Source: Ctena decussata
Taxonomy: Eukaryota > Mollusca > Bivalvia > Lucinida > Lucinidae
Reading direction: 5' to 3'
Assembly: GCA_963989385.1 (NCBI GenBank)
Contig: OZ022515.1
Span: 11,192,803 to 11,256,802 of the forward strand
DNA: 64,000 bases
Shown here: positions 11,568-23,177 of the stretch, piece after piece
How positions within the stretch are numbered: the stretch's first letter is position 1
How the letters are laid out: every line of letters begins with the position of its first letter
The notes under the pieces: generated by a model
What the model saw: only the letters and a program-made list of their open reading frames with translations
Database searches by the model: none
Told to the model about the DNA's origin: nothing
Position numbers and translations under genes: made by a program

Positions 11568-12050
11568 AATCCCTACGGGGTTTTCGAAATCCCCGTGGGG
11601 AAATATTACCCATGGGGAGGGTCATAATTCCCCATGGGGAATTATGTCCTCCCCATGGGTAATAATCCCCATACTTTTTCAAGGGGAATTATTCCCCATG
11701 GGTAAATGTAATGAAGCAATATTTATTCATTTTTTACACGTAGAATATCAACAAAGAGTTATATAAAACCTGCCGAAGATATTAGCCATCAAACCAAAAC
11801 TTGATTTTTCCCCATGGGGTTTTGTTCCCGCAGGAAAATTTTGGACAAAATTCCCTATGTTTTTTTTTTTTAAGAAATTTAAATTAACAAATTTGCCAAA
11901 ATTTAAATTTGACATGGATTTTTTATCTTAAATTATTCCTTTTTGATTATTTTCAGATTATTTATTTTAAATCAAAATTTTCACGTGGGGAAATTTCCCA
12001 ATGGGGAAAAAAGTATGTGGAATATTTCACCCATTGGGAAAAGATCCCAT
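11568..12050. repeat. Cluster of CCCATGGGG palindromes
   Basis: The palindrome CCCATGGG, mostly extended to TTCCCCATGGGGAA, occurs at about 11610, 11630, 11653, 11695 and 11812. Variants (CCCCGTGGGG, TTCCCAATGGGGAA, CCCATTGGGA) continue to 12047. AT-rich spacers vary in length, so it is a motif cluster and not a fixed-period array. Confidence 0.8.
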
Positions 12051-12149
12051 TGTATTCTAAAAATACTAGTTTTACAGTTAGTTGATAAGTAACTTATAAA
12101 TCAAATAAATCAAACTATGGAGGCTGGTTTGTGCCATTTCGCCCTTTCG

Positions 12150-12930
12150 TGTTTATGCAGCGAAAAGACGCCACACGAAAAGACGAAAAGACAAAAAGGC
12201 GCAATGCGAAGAGACGAAAAGATGAAAAAAAAAAAAAAAAAAAAAAACCCCATGCAAAAAATCAAACAGACAAATTTACGTAAAGACAAAAAGACGAAAA
12301 ACGAAAAGACGAAACTCGCCACGCAAAAAGACGAAATTTTGGCGCAAAAAGACGAAAAAACGCCACGCGATAAGACGCCTTCTGAAACGTGTATTTTATC
12401 GTCTTTTTGCATGGGTCTTTTCGTCTTTTTGCGTTGCGTCTATTTTGACGAAAAGACAAAAAGGCGCAATGCGAAGAGACGAAAAGATGAAAAAAAAAAA
12501 AAAAAAAAAAAAAAACCCATGCAAAAAATCAAACAGACAAATTTACGTAAAGACAAAAAGACGAAAAACGAAAAGACGAAACTCGCCACGCAAACAGACG
12601 AAATTTTGGCGCAAAAAGACGAAAAAACGCCACGCGATAAGACGCCTTCTGAAACGTGTATTTTATCGTCTTTTTGCATGGGTCTTTTCGTCTTTTTGCG
12701 TTGCGTCTATTTTGGCTCTTCTACTTTTTGCATAGCGTTATTTCGTCTTTTCGCGTAGAGTTATTTCGTCTTTTCGGCTTTTGGCATGGCGTTATTTCGT
12801 CCTGTTGCGTGGCTTATTTTTGTCTTTTCGCGTGGCGTTATTTCGTCTTTTCGTCTTTTTGCATGGCGTCTTTTCGCGTTGCGTGTTTTCTCGAGTGGCT
12901 TATTTCGTCTTTTCGCGGCGAGACCCCCCA
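12150..12930. repeat. GACGAAAA low-complexity block
   Basis: Built from GACGAAAA/TTTTCGTC words. The purine-rich version is on the plus strand at 12165-12385 and again at 12447-12650. The complementary version is at 12388-12446 and 12660-12920, so the strand bias flips three times. Long open frames here are an artefact of composition. Confidence 0.9.
12182..12713. repeat. 265-bp tandem duplication with A-tracts
   Basis: Two almost identical units, 12182-12446 and 12447-12713, each starting GACGAAAAGACAAAAAGGCG and each holding an A-tract of over 20 bases. Only scattered differences and A-tract length separate them, so the duplication is recent. Confidence 0.92.
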
Positions 12931-12960
12931 ATGAGAGAACCCAATTTCTTACTCTTCCTC

Positions 12961-12976
12961 CCCCCCCCCCCCCCCC
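12961..12976. repeat. Poly-C tract
   Basis: Sixteen C followed by GCCCGCC. Edge of the low-complexity block. Confidence 0.95.
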
Positions 12977-13388
12977 GCCCGCCACCTCCTCCTCGATATA
13001 TTTTGTGTTCACTTGTTCTTATCGAAATCTCCTTCCATTCAGCTTATCCAAGTCTTTTACATTTAGGCAGTTGGTTGACTGTATTCAGAGTAGTCTGCAT
13101 GGGGGAAAATTCTTCCGTATTAATTGGGAAGTTTATTCTCTCTATATTAATTAAATTAAAAATGAAATTTTAAGCATTGGAAATCAGATTTTTAGTATTG
13201 GAGATTGCTTGTACTTTCTCCCATAAGTCTTTTGGATAGTAATAAAGTAACATTTACTGTTTCAAATGAAATACATGGATGTATCAAAAAAGACTAAAAG
13301 ACATGGTGAAAGAAAGACAAACAAATGCCTTAAAGTACATTATAAAGGTGCCGAAACGCTTTTAAGAGAGTTCTGAAAATCAAACATT

Positions 13389-13640
13389 TTCTAGGGAACC
13401 CCCATCCAACCCATGAAAGTGGGAACCCCCATCTCATACTCTCCCTCTCACACCTTTGGCGCTCGAGCTGATCCCCAAAGCTCAGGGGGACTGGATCCAG
13501 TCCTGTTAATATTCAACATTTTACTGCTAATCCCATCTTTGCAATCCACGGTTACAAAGTCCACTTTGTTCCTTACGTACCTTTGGCCAACGGCCCATTC
13601 GCAAATCGAATTTCCCGCAGCACCGCCTTTTTAAAGGATT
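13389..13640. repeat. Dispersed repeat fragment
   Basis: Contains CCACTTTGTTCCTTACGTAC (13560-13580), which recurs three times in the palindromic element at 59040-59152. Also tandem GGGAACCCCCATC words at 13395-13432. The open frame through it has no recognised domain. Confidence 0.5.
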
Positions 13641-14713
13641 GTCATTAACCCGACCAGCAGATTTTACCTGTATAGGTAATGTGAATTTTGTTAAGTTCTC
13701 AGAAAAGAAAACTTATACCAGTGATAATATTAACTAGAAATATGTCTGATGTAGATTTACATTTGCTTCAAATAAAGTCAGGTTACAAATTAAGTTTGAA
13801 ATAAAATCCATCCATTATTTCACAGGTCATTGTTTATATTTTAAGCAAAGGGAAAGATAAGTTCATAAAAACAATAAAACCAACAATTAAAGATAATGAA
13901 AATAATGACAGTATACTGTAGTAGCAATCATTTTTTTTAATGAAAATGGCAATATAAAGAAAACAGTCATTATTATTTATCCTTTTATTTCAATATTATC
14001 ATTATTATAAGTAGTATCATTACTCTTGAGTTCCAGATAGTTTTCCAAATAGTTTTATTGTTAATATTTGAAATCAATATAAATAATATATATATGAAAC
14101 CCAAGCGCTTCGAAATACAATAAGGTTAACCCCGTTTCACATGACTAACATATTAAATTTACTATGACGAAACTGAAGCGAAAATCTTAAACGTATACCT
14201 CACGATTGAATATTTCATAAAATTGTACCAGCGAGAGAGAGGGAGAGAGGGAGGGGGAGAGAGAAGCAATAGGGATAGAAACAGAAACAGATACAACAAC
14301 CTGGTGTCTTTTTGAACGCCAATATGAAATTTAACATGTCTCTTTATAAATTGATTATAATACGATACAAACTTCAATCTTCAAACAATGGAGAAAATAT
14401 GGACAAATACAGGGCTGTATAGGAGAGTTGAGCCAGATTTTCAACCCAGCGAGACATGTGTTCATCGTGTATCTGTATACCAAGTTCAAAGAATTTAGTT
14501 CAATCAGTGCGACACCTGAGACAGAATCTGGTTGAGAGGACAGACAGACGTGACACAGTTTGATCCTAGCCCTAATTTAATTTTGGGAGCGCATGATAAA
14601 AAATTGGGTTATCTTGATCCTAGATCATCAACTCATTCCAAAACACCCTTCTTCCGAACCAGATTTTGGTTTTCCTGCTCAGATTCCGTCGTCTTTGTTT
14701 TCTCATTGAATTG
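13641..14713. other. Intergenic with purine microsatellite
   Basis: AT-rich without genes. GAGAGAGAGGGAGAGAGG-type sequence lies at 14232-14265. Confidence 0.5.
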
Positions 14714-16290
14714 AGGTGTGATGCATGCATCAGACTTGCTACATGTATTTTCAAATGTATCTGCTCAGATGTTTTTTTTATTTATTTTTTTTATTTTTTT
14801 TTTACAATCATGCTGAACTTCTCGATTATTCCTTTGATTTGTGTTGTGTTGCATGTACATAGATGCGATTTTAATGCAAAAAAAAAAAAAAAAATACACA
14901 AGGGTAGTGCATGTACCACTCTGGCTCGATTCTATGTTTCCCTGCTCAGATCATTGTGGCAAACAGATTTGATTTTAGGAGCTGTACATGTCGCGACTAG
15001 ATCAAAGATGCAGAATATGAGCATTTAGATTCCGAATAAGTTTGCTGGAGTGGTAATGTACTATCACTGCTTCAAACCGAGTTTCTGCCTCAAATACTCG
15101 TACGCTTAATGTACTACACTTACTTATTTCCAATTTATTTTGCTCAGACGCAAACGTGTTCTTGACTTCCCCCTTGTCTTTAGGGTGGTACACGTACAAC
15201 TGAAGCCAAAATATGCAGAAACTGACTATCAAGAGTCTGAAAACCATCGGAGTGGTACATGTAATACTCTAACTCCGCTGCGAAGTTGTCCGGCTCAAAA
15301 CGTCAGTTCAAATTTGCCCGCATCAAAATAGTTCGACTATCCCTTTGATTCGAGGTGCGGTACGTGTAGCAATGTGATCATACATGCAGATCATCAAATT
15401 TAATATTCTAAAGAAAACTAATGGAAAGTCAATATGTACCACTTTTTTTCTTCCACTCTGAATTCCATTTCTCGGATACATTGTAACAAGCACTTAGGAC
15501 AAGCAGCACTATGACCAAAAATGCAGAGTATCAGGTTTAAATAGTGAAATGAACATGAAGGTGTGAAACATGTAGCACTCTTGCTGTTTGCCAAATTTAT
15601 CTGCTTGGATGCCTTAGGCAAACACTTCTGGATTATCTGTGGTTTGCGCGAATTGTACATTGGCAATTGTGAAAAACGATGCAGAACTTTACGTTCAAGA
15701 ATCTGTGAATAATTATTTGGAGTTATACATGTACTATTTTAGCTCCGGTTAAAACATTAAAGCCAACAAAGTTCGACTATTCTTTTGATTGTATGGAAGG
15801 TAAATGTACCACTCTTGCCCCATTCGAAAGCCCTTGGCTCAGATACGTATATCCATGATCGAAGATCTGGGGCCGTATTTATAAAACGATTTAAGTGGTT
15901 GCTATGCTGTTGCTAAGGTTAAATTTCTTTGAATGAGATTCCCTACAACTATGAAATTTACTCTGTTCCTCCAGAGCAAATTCCATAGTTGTAGGGAATC
16001 TCTCTTATAGATGTTTAGCCTTAGCAACAGCATAGCAACTTGAGTGGCTTTATGAATACGGCCCCAGTATATTAAGGTAGACTTGAAAGGTTTATTAGGA
16101 ATGGTACATATACCACCCTGGCTCTAGAACAACTTCGGGTACGTTCTTGCAAGTATAATTTTCAGTTGATTATCTGAGGTGTGGTACATGTACCGCTATG
16201 CTCATAAATGGAGAATTCGAACACTAAGCCTCTTAACAGTAGCATTTGTAGCACTTGTACCACTCTTGTGAAAGTCATTTTTCAGGGCAA
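14710..16290. repeat. Diverged array with GGTACATGTACC palindrome
   Basis: At least twelve decayed units, each with a GGTACATGTACCACTCT-like core followed by TGGCTC and often TTTGCTCAGA. Good cores lie near 14910, 15250, 15735, 15800, 16105, 16190 and 16255. Spacing is irregular, about 60-180 bp. The A-tract near 14878 and a 197-bp MITE interrupt it. Confidence 0.7.
15869..16065. mobile_element. MITE, GGGGCCGTATT family, copy 1
   Basis: Near-perfect foldback: GGGGCCGTATTTATAAA...GTTGCTATGCTGTTGC on the left and GCAACAGCATAGCAAC...TTTATGAATACGGCCCC on the right. The core is AGATTCCCTACAACTATG and its complement. It interrupts the GGTACATGTACC array. A second copy is at 37869-38091. Confidence 0.93.
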
Positions 16291-16664
16291 TAAGCCTACG
16301 GATTTTAATAGTTAAAAATCAGCATCGGTTTTGTTTTATTCAGCGTTTTTATCCCCTTAAAACGGTCGAAATCGACCAAAAAAGATTACCAATTTACATG
16401 TAGTATAAAAATGCTCTTTTAAAAGTATCTTAGTTATATTTTATTTGCTCTTTTAGTTGTTTTATTTACAAAAGAGTGAATAGATAAGTTTAGTTAAAGA
16501 CCTCTCTAATCATCCGAGAAAAAAATCGCGATGACGTACACGATTTACAGTATGCAATGACTGTCAAACAAATACACAGATTAAAGTGATAAAAAAGGAA
16601 AAAAGAAACCTTAGTTATACCTTGAACATTCTGCGCATAATGATCACTTATTTCTTCCAAGATA

Positions 16665-16800
16665 GTGAGTGAACGAACTCCGGGTTAACGTCCCACCAAC
16701 ACCTATGTCATACACAGACGGGACCTCGGTTTAAATTCTGATCCAATCGACTCCTGGATTAAAAGTCCAGCTCTACCATCGATCTCCTCCTTCCGAGTAA
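16665..16800 (-). mobile_element. SINE-like element, family 2
   Basis: Plus strand reads AGTGAGTGAACGAACTCC, then GGGTTAACGTCCCACCAACA and GGGACCTCGGTTTAAA. This is the complement of the family's 3' part, with its CACT-type tail. Other copies: 28786-28921 (minus) and 60725-60866 (plus). Confidence 0.7.
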
Positions 16801-16837
16801 AAATCATACACAGCGTGTCATGTGAGACAGGACAATA

Positions 16838-17075
16838 TGAGCCGCGACACGAGAAAACCAACAAAGTGGTTGTGCGCCCAGCGCAGTCTCAGATCAGCCT
16901 GGGCATCTGCTCAGTTTGGTCAGACTCTTCATTAAGTGCTCAAAGGGTAGCTAAGGGTATAAGCTACCCCCATGCGGACAGTGAAGACTCTGATCAGACT
17001 GGGCGGATGCCCAGGCTTATCTGAATCTGCGCTGGGCGCACAACCACATTGTTGGTTTTGTCGTGTCACGGCTCA
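16838..17075. mobile_element. MITE, 238-bp family, copy B (full length)
   Basis: Starts TGAGCCGCGACACGAGAAAA and ends GTCGTGTCACGGCTCA; exactly 238 bp, flanked by TA on both sides. An open frame runs through most of it and would yield a spurious protein prediction containing EPRHEKTNKVVVRPAQ. Confidence 0.95.
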
Positions 17076-17299
17076 TATTTTAGCGGTATCGAAAAAAATT
17101 AAAAGAGAGTGACACCTAAAATCATTATCTTAATTATCCTATGGTTTTACAATGAAGTGATTTATGCATGAACTGATTTAATTTGTACTTGTTATTATAT
17201 TCTAGGTTGGCATTTTGCGATAAGTGCATTTGTATTATGAAAAAATGCACTTTTGTATTGTGAGTAAATTATGGGTCTTGTCATAGCCGATCCTGACAG

Positions 17300-17818
17300 C
17301 TCGAGCCTTTGTGGAATTGGAAACGATATTTTATTCGAACGGTCTCGAACTTTTACACCTCCGACTACTTATTTTGACTTCCAGCTTCTAATTGTTCACC
17401 TTCAACTCCTTACTTTCGACACTTTATTACCAACTTATTGCAAGTTCGAATCGGAGGTAGAAGTCAGAAGTAAGAAGTCGGATGTAAAAAATTGGAATTA
17501 GAAGCAAAACGTCGGGAGTCATAAGTCGGAAGTAAGCAGTAAGAATTTGGAAGTAGGAGGTAAGATCTTGAAAATAATAAGTCGGAAGAAGTCGAAGATA
17601 AGTAATTTGCAGTTAGAAAGGAGAAGTCGGATGTAAGAAGTAGAAAGTAAAAAGTTAGACAAAAGATTCTAAACTGAGAAGTTAAAAGTGAAAAGTAGGA
17701 AATTTAAAGTTAGGATTTGGAGTCGAAGAGGGGAAGTTAAAGGTTGGAAGTCAGAGTAAGAAGTATAAAGTACGAACCCAGGTGTTAGAAGTAAGAAGTC
17801 GGAAATAAGCCCATGTTA
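17300..17818. repeat. GAAGTAAGAAGTCGG-type degenerate repeats (left block)
   Basis: From 17450 the plus strand is a patchwork of AAGTCGGAAGTAAGAAGT words. Just before, at 17345-17440, the complementary words ACTTCC, TTCTTACTT and CTTCGA-like dominate, giving a large imperfect foldback. Confidence 0.8.
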
Positions 17819-18355
17819 CACTATCCAATTTCTTTGTTCAAATACGGGTTAATTTATGGCCATTTAAATTATTTGACACTGTAACACCCGAACAAAATAC
17901 CGGTATTCTTAATTGCATTTAAAATAAGATAAAAAAAAAACCATTGGATGGCGATAGATTGGTACCAAATTTTTCCCCAAATATTTCTTGACAAGCGGCT
18001 TATAAGGATGCAATTTACGACCTTCACCTGCAAAACCAGTGGTAACAGTTAATTTCTCTCAACGAGGATTATGAATACGGTAGTCGTTATAGTAAAACAT
18101 CTTTTCTTTCTGACATTCACACAGACACTTTGTTTTCAGCCAGCCATAATAATAACATTTTAAGGAATCCTTTTGATGAATAATGATGCACCCACCAAGT
18201 TTGATGCTTAATATTTGACAGTGTGACATGAAATTAATCAAATATTTCATTTGAACAATGCACAGTGTATCATGAATGTTTTATCAAACATTTCCTTGAC
18301 AAGCACTATAAATCCAGAACATTTTATCAAAGAAGTTCAATAGTGTAACATGGCC
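17819..18355. mobile_element. Non-autonomous TIR element, 537 bp
   Basis: Bounded by GCCCATGTTACACTAT (17819-17834) and its near-complement ATAGTGTAACATGGCC (18340-18355). Subterminal sequence also repeats inversely: AAATATTTGACAGTG-like words on both sides. It holds no transposase. It sits inside the GAAGT repeat block and splits it. TSD not resolved. Confidence 0.7.
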
Positions 18356-18665
18356 TTAATATATACAAGAAGTAACATGTCGAAAGTTAGAAGTCGGATG
18401 TTGGAAGTAAGAAATCGGAAGTAACAAGTTGGAAACAAGAACCAGGAGTTATTCAGAAATAAGAATTTAACGGGATTTCTTACTTTTGACTTCTTATTAC
18501 TTCCCAGGTCTTATTTCCGATTTCTTTCCAACTTCTTACTTTCGACTTCTTACCTCTCATTTCTGATTTCTTACTTTTGACTTCCAGCTTGTGAGAAATC
18601 AAAAGTCAAAAGTGAGAATATAAAGTTTTAAGTGAGCAGTCTGAAATGAGAAACAGAATGTGAGT
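18356..18665. repeat. GAAGTAAGAAGTCGG-type repeats (right block)
   Basis: Continuation of the block at 17300-17818. Plus-strand GAAGT words (18370-18460) are followed by their complement (TTCTTACTTTCGACTTC at 18475-18595) and again by AAAGTCAAAAGTGAGA. Confidence 0.8.
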
Positions 18666-19052
18666 TGTAAAGTACTTAAAGAGGTTGGAAGTAAGGTGTA
18701 TTGAAGTTAGAAATCCCTTCAGAGCTTCTATAAGTAGATGTTTCGTTTTTTAGCCCTAAACATTTGGCATACCTAGACAAATTACTGTAGTTACAATTAA
18801 ATTTTACGTGATGTATGAAAATGAATGAGGGCGAAAATGGAAAAAGGTGCAAACCTTGATCAGGCTGATGTCTCAATGGTATAATTATGGTTGCACGTAA
18901 CATATATTTTCTCATTTTTTGGACGAATTGTAATTAATTGACAGCTTCATTTCTTTAACGACAGGTTTAACATTATTTCTGTACATGAGAAATTGTACTA
19001 ACACATTCTAAGTCGGATTAGAACACTTGTTTTTCTGTAGGTCCATTTTACT
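18666..19052. other. Intergenic; nothing recognised
   Basis: Transition from the GAAGT block to the 44-bp satellite. No gene or element seen. Confidence 0.5.
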
Positions 19053-19944
19053 AAGCTAAGAGAGATAACTTGACTAGATTGCTGTAGCATGAATACCGTT
19101 CAAAATCGAGTCTATCCTTGGAGAACAGAACTTGTTTCATCTTGGAGCAATTTCTCTTTCCTTGAAGAACAGAATATATTTCCTGTGGGGTAATTTTTCT
19201 ATCATTGTACAACAGAATCTATTTCTTCTTGGAGCAAGTTCTCTTTCCTTGAAGAACAAATCCTATTTCGTCTTGGAGCAATTTCTCTTTCCTCGAAGAA
19301 AAGAACCTTTTTCATCTTGGTGCAATTTCTCCATCCTTGAAGAACAGAACCTATTTCTTCCTGGAGCAATTTCTCTATCCTTAAAGAACAGAGTCTATTT
19401 CTTCTTGAAGCAATTTCTCTATCCTTGTAAGACAGAATCTTTTTTTTTCTTGGAGCAATTTCTCAATTCTTGAAGAACAGAACTTTTATCATCTTGGAGC
19501 AATTTCTTTTTCCTTGAAGAACAGAGTATATTTCTTCTTGGAGCAATTTCTCTATCCTCGAAGAACAGAACCAATTTCATCTTGGAGCAATTTATCTGTC
19601 CTTGAAGAACAGAACCTTTTTTCATCTTGGAGCATTTTCTCCATCCTTGAAGAAGCTAGGAAAGATAGCATGCCTAGATTTCTGGAACACGAATACCGTC
19701 AAAATCGGCGCTTTCCATGAAGTACAGAACCTCCTTTTTCTCAGAGCCATTTCTTTATCGTTGAAGAACAGAATCTATTTCTTCCTGGAGCAATAATTGC
19801 TCTATCCTTGAAGAACAGAACCAGCTTCTTCTTGAAGCAATTTCTCTTTCCTTGAAGAACAGAACCTATTTCTTCTTGGAGCAATTTCTCTTTCCTTGAA
19901 GAACAGAATCTATTTCTTCTTGGAGCAATTTCTCTATCTATGTA

Positions 19945-20395
19945 GAACAGAATGTCTTGCACATAAGATAAGGATACTAACAAATCTTATCTTCCCCATG
20001 TTATCTCACTCAGGAACGGATAGAAATCACAAGCATTCAATGCATTGGTTGTATTGGAGGTCACGTATCAGCGACGTCGAGTGACGTTGGCGTTACAGAA
20101 CATGACGTCACGAAGACGGCAAAATGACGTCAGATTATGCACGCCAGACACTGACATAAAAATATCGAATGGCAGTCGTTGAAAGCGGCGCCTTCTTTCG
20201 AAATCAAATAGAAACCTCCCTAGCACCTCTCAAGTAAAAACAAAACGATGTGCAAGTTTCATTCATGGATGTGAGTTGCAGATAAAAAATCCTTCACTCG
20301 GGATCACTGTTCGGCATCACTCGACAAGCCTCGTGATGCCGAAAGGTGACCCTCGTGGCAGATGTTTCTATCCACTCGTCACACATGAAAGAAAC
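19945..20395. other. Non-satellite insertion within the 44-bp array
   Basis: Unrelated to the satellite. Holds GTGACGTTGGCGTTAC and GACGTCA words and a hairpin CGGCATCAC...GTGATGCCG (20312-20341). Part of that hairpin is shared with 8871-8894, so this is probably a mobile-element relic. Confidence 0.6.
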
Positions 20396-21394
20396 TTATA
20401 CTTTTTTTCTCGAGCATTTTCTCTACCCTTGTAAAACAGAATCTATTTCATCCTGGAGCAATTTCTCTTTCCTTAAAGAAAAGAATCTATTTCTTCTTGG
20501 AGCAATTTCTCTATCCTTGTTGAAAAGAATCTATTTCTTCTTGGAGCAATTTCTCTATCCTTGTTGAAAAGAATCTATTTCTTCTTGGAGCAATTTCTCT
20601 ATCCTTGTAGAACAGAATCTATATGTTTCTTCCTGAAGCAGTTTCTCTATCCTTATAGAACAGAACCTATTTCTTCTGGGACTATTTTCTCTAACCTTGT
20701 AGAACAAAACCTATTTCTTCTTGGAGCATTTTCTCTATACTTGAAGAACAGAACCTATTTCTTCTTGGAGCAATTTCTCTATCCTTTCCGAACAGAATTT
20801 TTTTTTCCTGAAGCAATTTCTCTATCCTTGTAGAACAGAACATATTTCTTCCTGGAGCAATTTCTCTTTTCTTGAAAAACAGATTTAATTTCTTCCTAAA
20901 GCAATTTCTTTATCCTTGAAGAACAAAACCAATTTCTTCTTGGAACAGATTCTCTATCCTTGTAGTACAGAATTTATTTTTTCCTGATGAAATGCTGAGT
21001 ATCCTTGAGGAACAGAACCGGTTTCTTCCTGGAACATTTTTTCTATCCTTGAAGAACAGAACCTATTTCATCTTGGAGCAATTTCTCTTTCCTTGAAGAA
21101 GCAACGAGAGATAACATGCCTAGATTTCTGGAACATGAATACCGTACAAAATCGATGCTCTCCATGAAGTACAGAACCTACTTTGTCTCGAAGCAATTTC
21201 TCTATCCGCGAAGAACAGAACTTTTTTTCCTGAAGCAATTGCGCTATCCTTGAAGAACAGAAATAACTGCTTCTTGGACCAATTTCACTTTCCTTGAGGA
21301 ACAGAACCTATTTCTTCCTGGAGTAAGTTCTCTTTTCTTGAAGAACAGAACCTACTTCTTCTTGGAGCAATAGCTCTATCCTTGTACAACAGAA

Positions 21395-21672
21395 GTAAAA
21401 AGTATGCAAAGACCAGGAACTGAAACAGTCAAAATCCAAATCCAGCCCTCAAATCATAGTTGGAAACAACTAAGATTACAAATAATCAAGATACAGAGAA
21501 CATATGGCCAACCGAGTGAGCAGCTTGTTCCCAAAAGGTGGCCACTCAGAAACCCAAACCGAACCAAAAATGATAAGAACATACATAAGGTAAAACATCA
21601 CAGAAACTCTGACACCAAAAACAGGCAACAGAGAACCACAACAGAACTACCGCCTTGGAACGGTCAGTAATG
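21395..21672 (+). other. Second insertion within the 44-bp array
   Basis: A-rich, with an 88-codon open frame lacking known motifs. It ends ACCGCCTTGGAACGGTCAGT, which recurs at about 40039-40058 (ACCGCTTTGGAACGGTCAGC). This suggests the 3' end of a dispersed retroelement. Confidence 0.5.
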
Positions 21673-22654
21673 AATCTATTTCTTCCTGGAGCAATTTCTC
21701 AAATCTGGAAGAACAGAACCTATCTCTTCCTGGAGCAATTCCTCTATCCTTTATAAACAGAACCTATTTCTTCTCGGAGCAATTTCTCTATCCTTCTATA
21801 ACAGAACCTTTTTCTTCCTGGTGCAATTTCTCTTTTCTTGAAGACCAGAACCTACTTGTTCTTGGAGCATTTTCTCTCCCCTTGCACAACAGAATCTATT
21901 TCGTCATGGATCAATTTCTCTATCCTTAAAGACTCGAACCTATTTCTCCTCGGATAAATTTCTCTATCCTTGATGAACAGAATTTATATCTTGTTGGAGC
22001 AATTTCGCCATCCTTGAAGAACAGATTCTATTATTTCTGGAGCAATTTCTCCATCTTTCAGGAACAAAATATATTTCCTCTCCGCGCAATTTCTCTTTCC
22101 TTGAAGAACAGAATCTATTTCTTCCTGGAGCTGTAATCCTATCCATTAAGAAAAGAGTCTATTTTTTCCTGGAGCAATTTCTCTATCCTTGAAGAGCAGA
22201 ATCTATTTTCCTCGCGCAATTTCTCTATCCTTGAAGACTGAACCTATTTCTTCTTGGGTAATTTCACTATCCTTGAGGAACAGAACTTATTTCCTTTTTC
22301 ATCAATTTCTCTTTACTTGAAGAATAGAATATTTTTCTTCTTGGAGCAATTTCTCTATCCTTGAAGAACAGGACCTATTTCTTCTTGGAGCAATTTCTCT
22401 ATCCTTGAAGAACAGAACCTATTTCTTCCTGGAGCAATTTCTCCATCCTTGTTGAACAGAATCTACTTCTTCTTGGAGCAATTTCTCTTGTCTCGAAGAG
22501 CAGAATCTATTTTTCCATTTAGCAATTTCTCTTTCGTTGAAGAACATAACCTATTTCTTCTTGGAGTAATTTCTCTATCTTTAAACAACAGAATCTACTT
22601 CTTCCCGGAGAAATTTCTCTGTTCATAAAGAATAAAATTAATTTTTTCTATGAT

Positions 22655-22705
22655 CGATCTTTGTCTCTCTGTCTCTCTCTCTCTGTTTTTTTTCTCTCTC
22701 TACAT
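22655..22705. repeat. CT-rich microsatellite
   Basis: CTCTGTCTCTCTCTCTCTG followed by T-tract and CTCTCTCT. Confidence 0.9.
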
Positions 22706-23177
22706 ATATTTTGCCCTATTCCACCTTAAGAAACGTTATTTATTACAATACAAACTCATTTTAACATATTACAGCTACATAATCTAACGTAAGGGTGCAC
22801 GGTTTAACGTCGGTCTGAACCATTCAATAACGTCTGACTCTTTGAATTTACGTTCTGTGGTATAGTCCGGTTTCATTTTATACAGGGGAACACTTTGAAT
22901 TTTATATCAGGTTGTCTTAAACAAACACTTTTATGTCCACAAACGTATAAAATTCGGACATTCAAATTACAAATTTGTGGTATGTGTACAGTTTATATAT
23001 GTTTTGAGGTGTCGACAGGCTCACCAATATTCACCACACTGGATGACATGTATTAAGTGTCTAACATAATTTGTCATGGCTGATCTGACCTAGAAGCTTT
23101 TACAACACTTGAAATGGTATATCTTTTCTATAATGAGATTGTTACAGAAGTAAGGTCTGCCACACGTAACACACAAT
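22706..23177. other. Intergenic; nothing recognised
   Basis: No coding or repeat structure seen. Confidence 0.5.

Larger units (their letters stand above)
19053..22640. repeat. 44-bp satellite array with interspersed spacer units
   Basis: Unit: GAACAGAACCTATTTCTTCT, then TGGAGCAATTTCTCTATCCT, then TGAA (44 bp), in about sixty variably diverged copies. A different roughly 75-bp unit (AAGAGAGATAACATGCCTAG ... GAATACCGTACAAAATCGA) appears three times, at about 19053, 19660 and 21105, giving a higher-order layout. Insertions at 19945-20395 and 21395-21672 break the array. Because 44 is not a multiple of three, long open frames rotate through all three phases on both strands; none should be taken as coding. 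Confidence 0.95.

Noticed and set aside
12117..12758. A 213-codon open frame, the second longest in the window
   Set aside because: It runs through the GACGAAAA low-complexity block and its 265-bp duplication; overlapping frames are open on both strands, and the translation is Lys/Thr-rich repeats. Composition explains it.
16815..17024. Protein-like frame with EPRHEKTNKVVVRPAQ
   Set aside because: It lies entirely within MITE copy B, and the same text recurs in other MITE copies; not a gene.
19132..20833. Several 60-113 codon frames on both strands with FLEQFLYP-like repeats
   Set aside because: They are translations of the 44-bp satellite in rotating phase; a unit that is not a multiple of three cannot encode a regular protein repeat.
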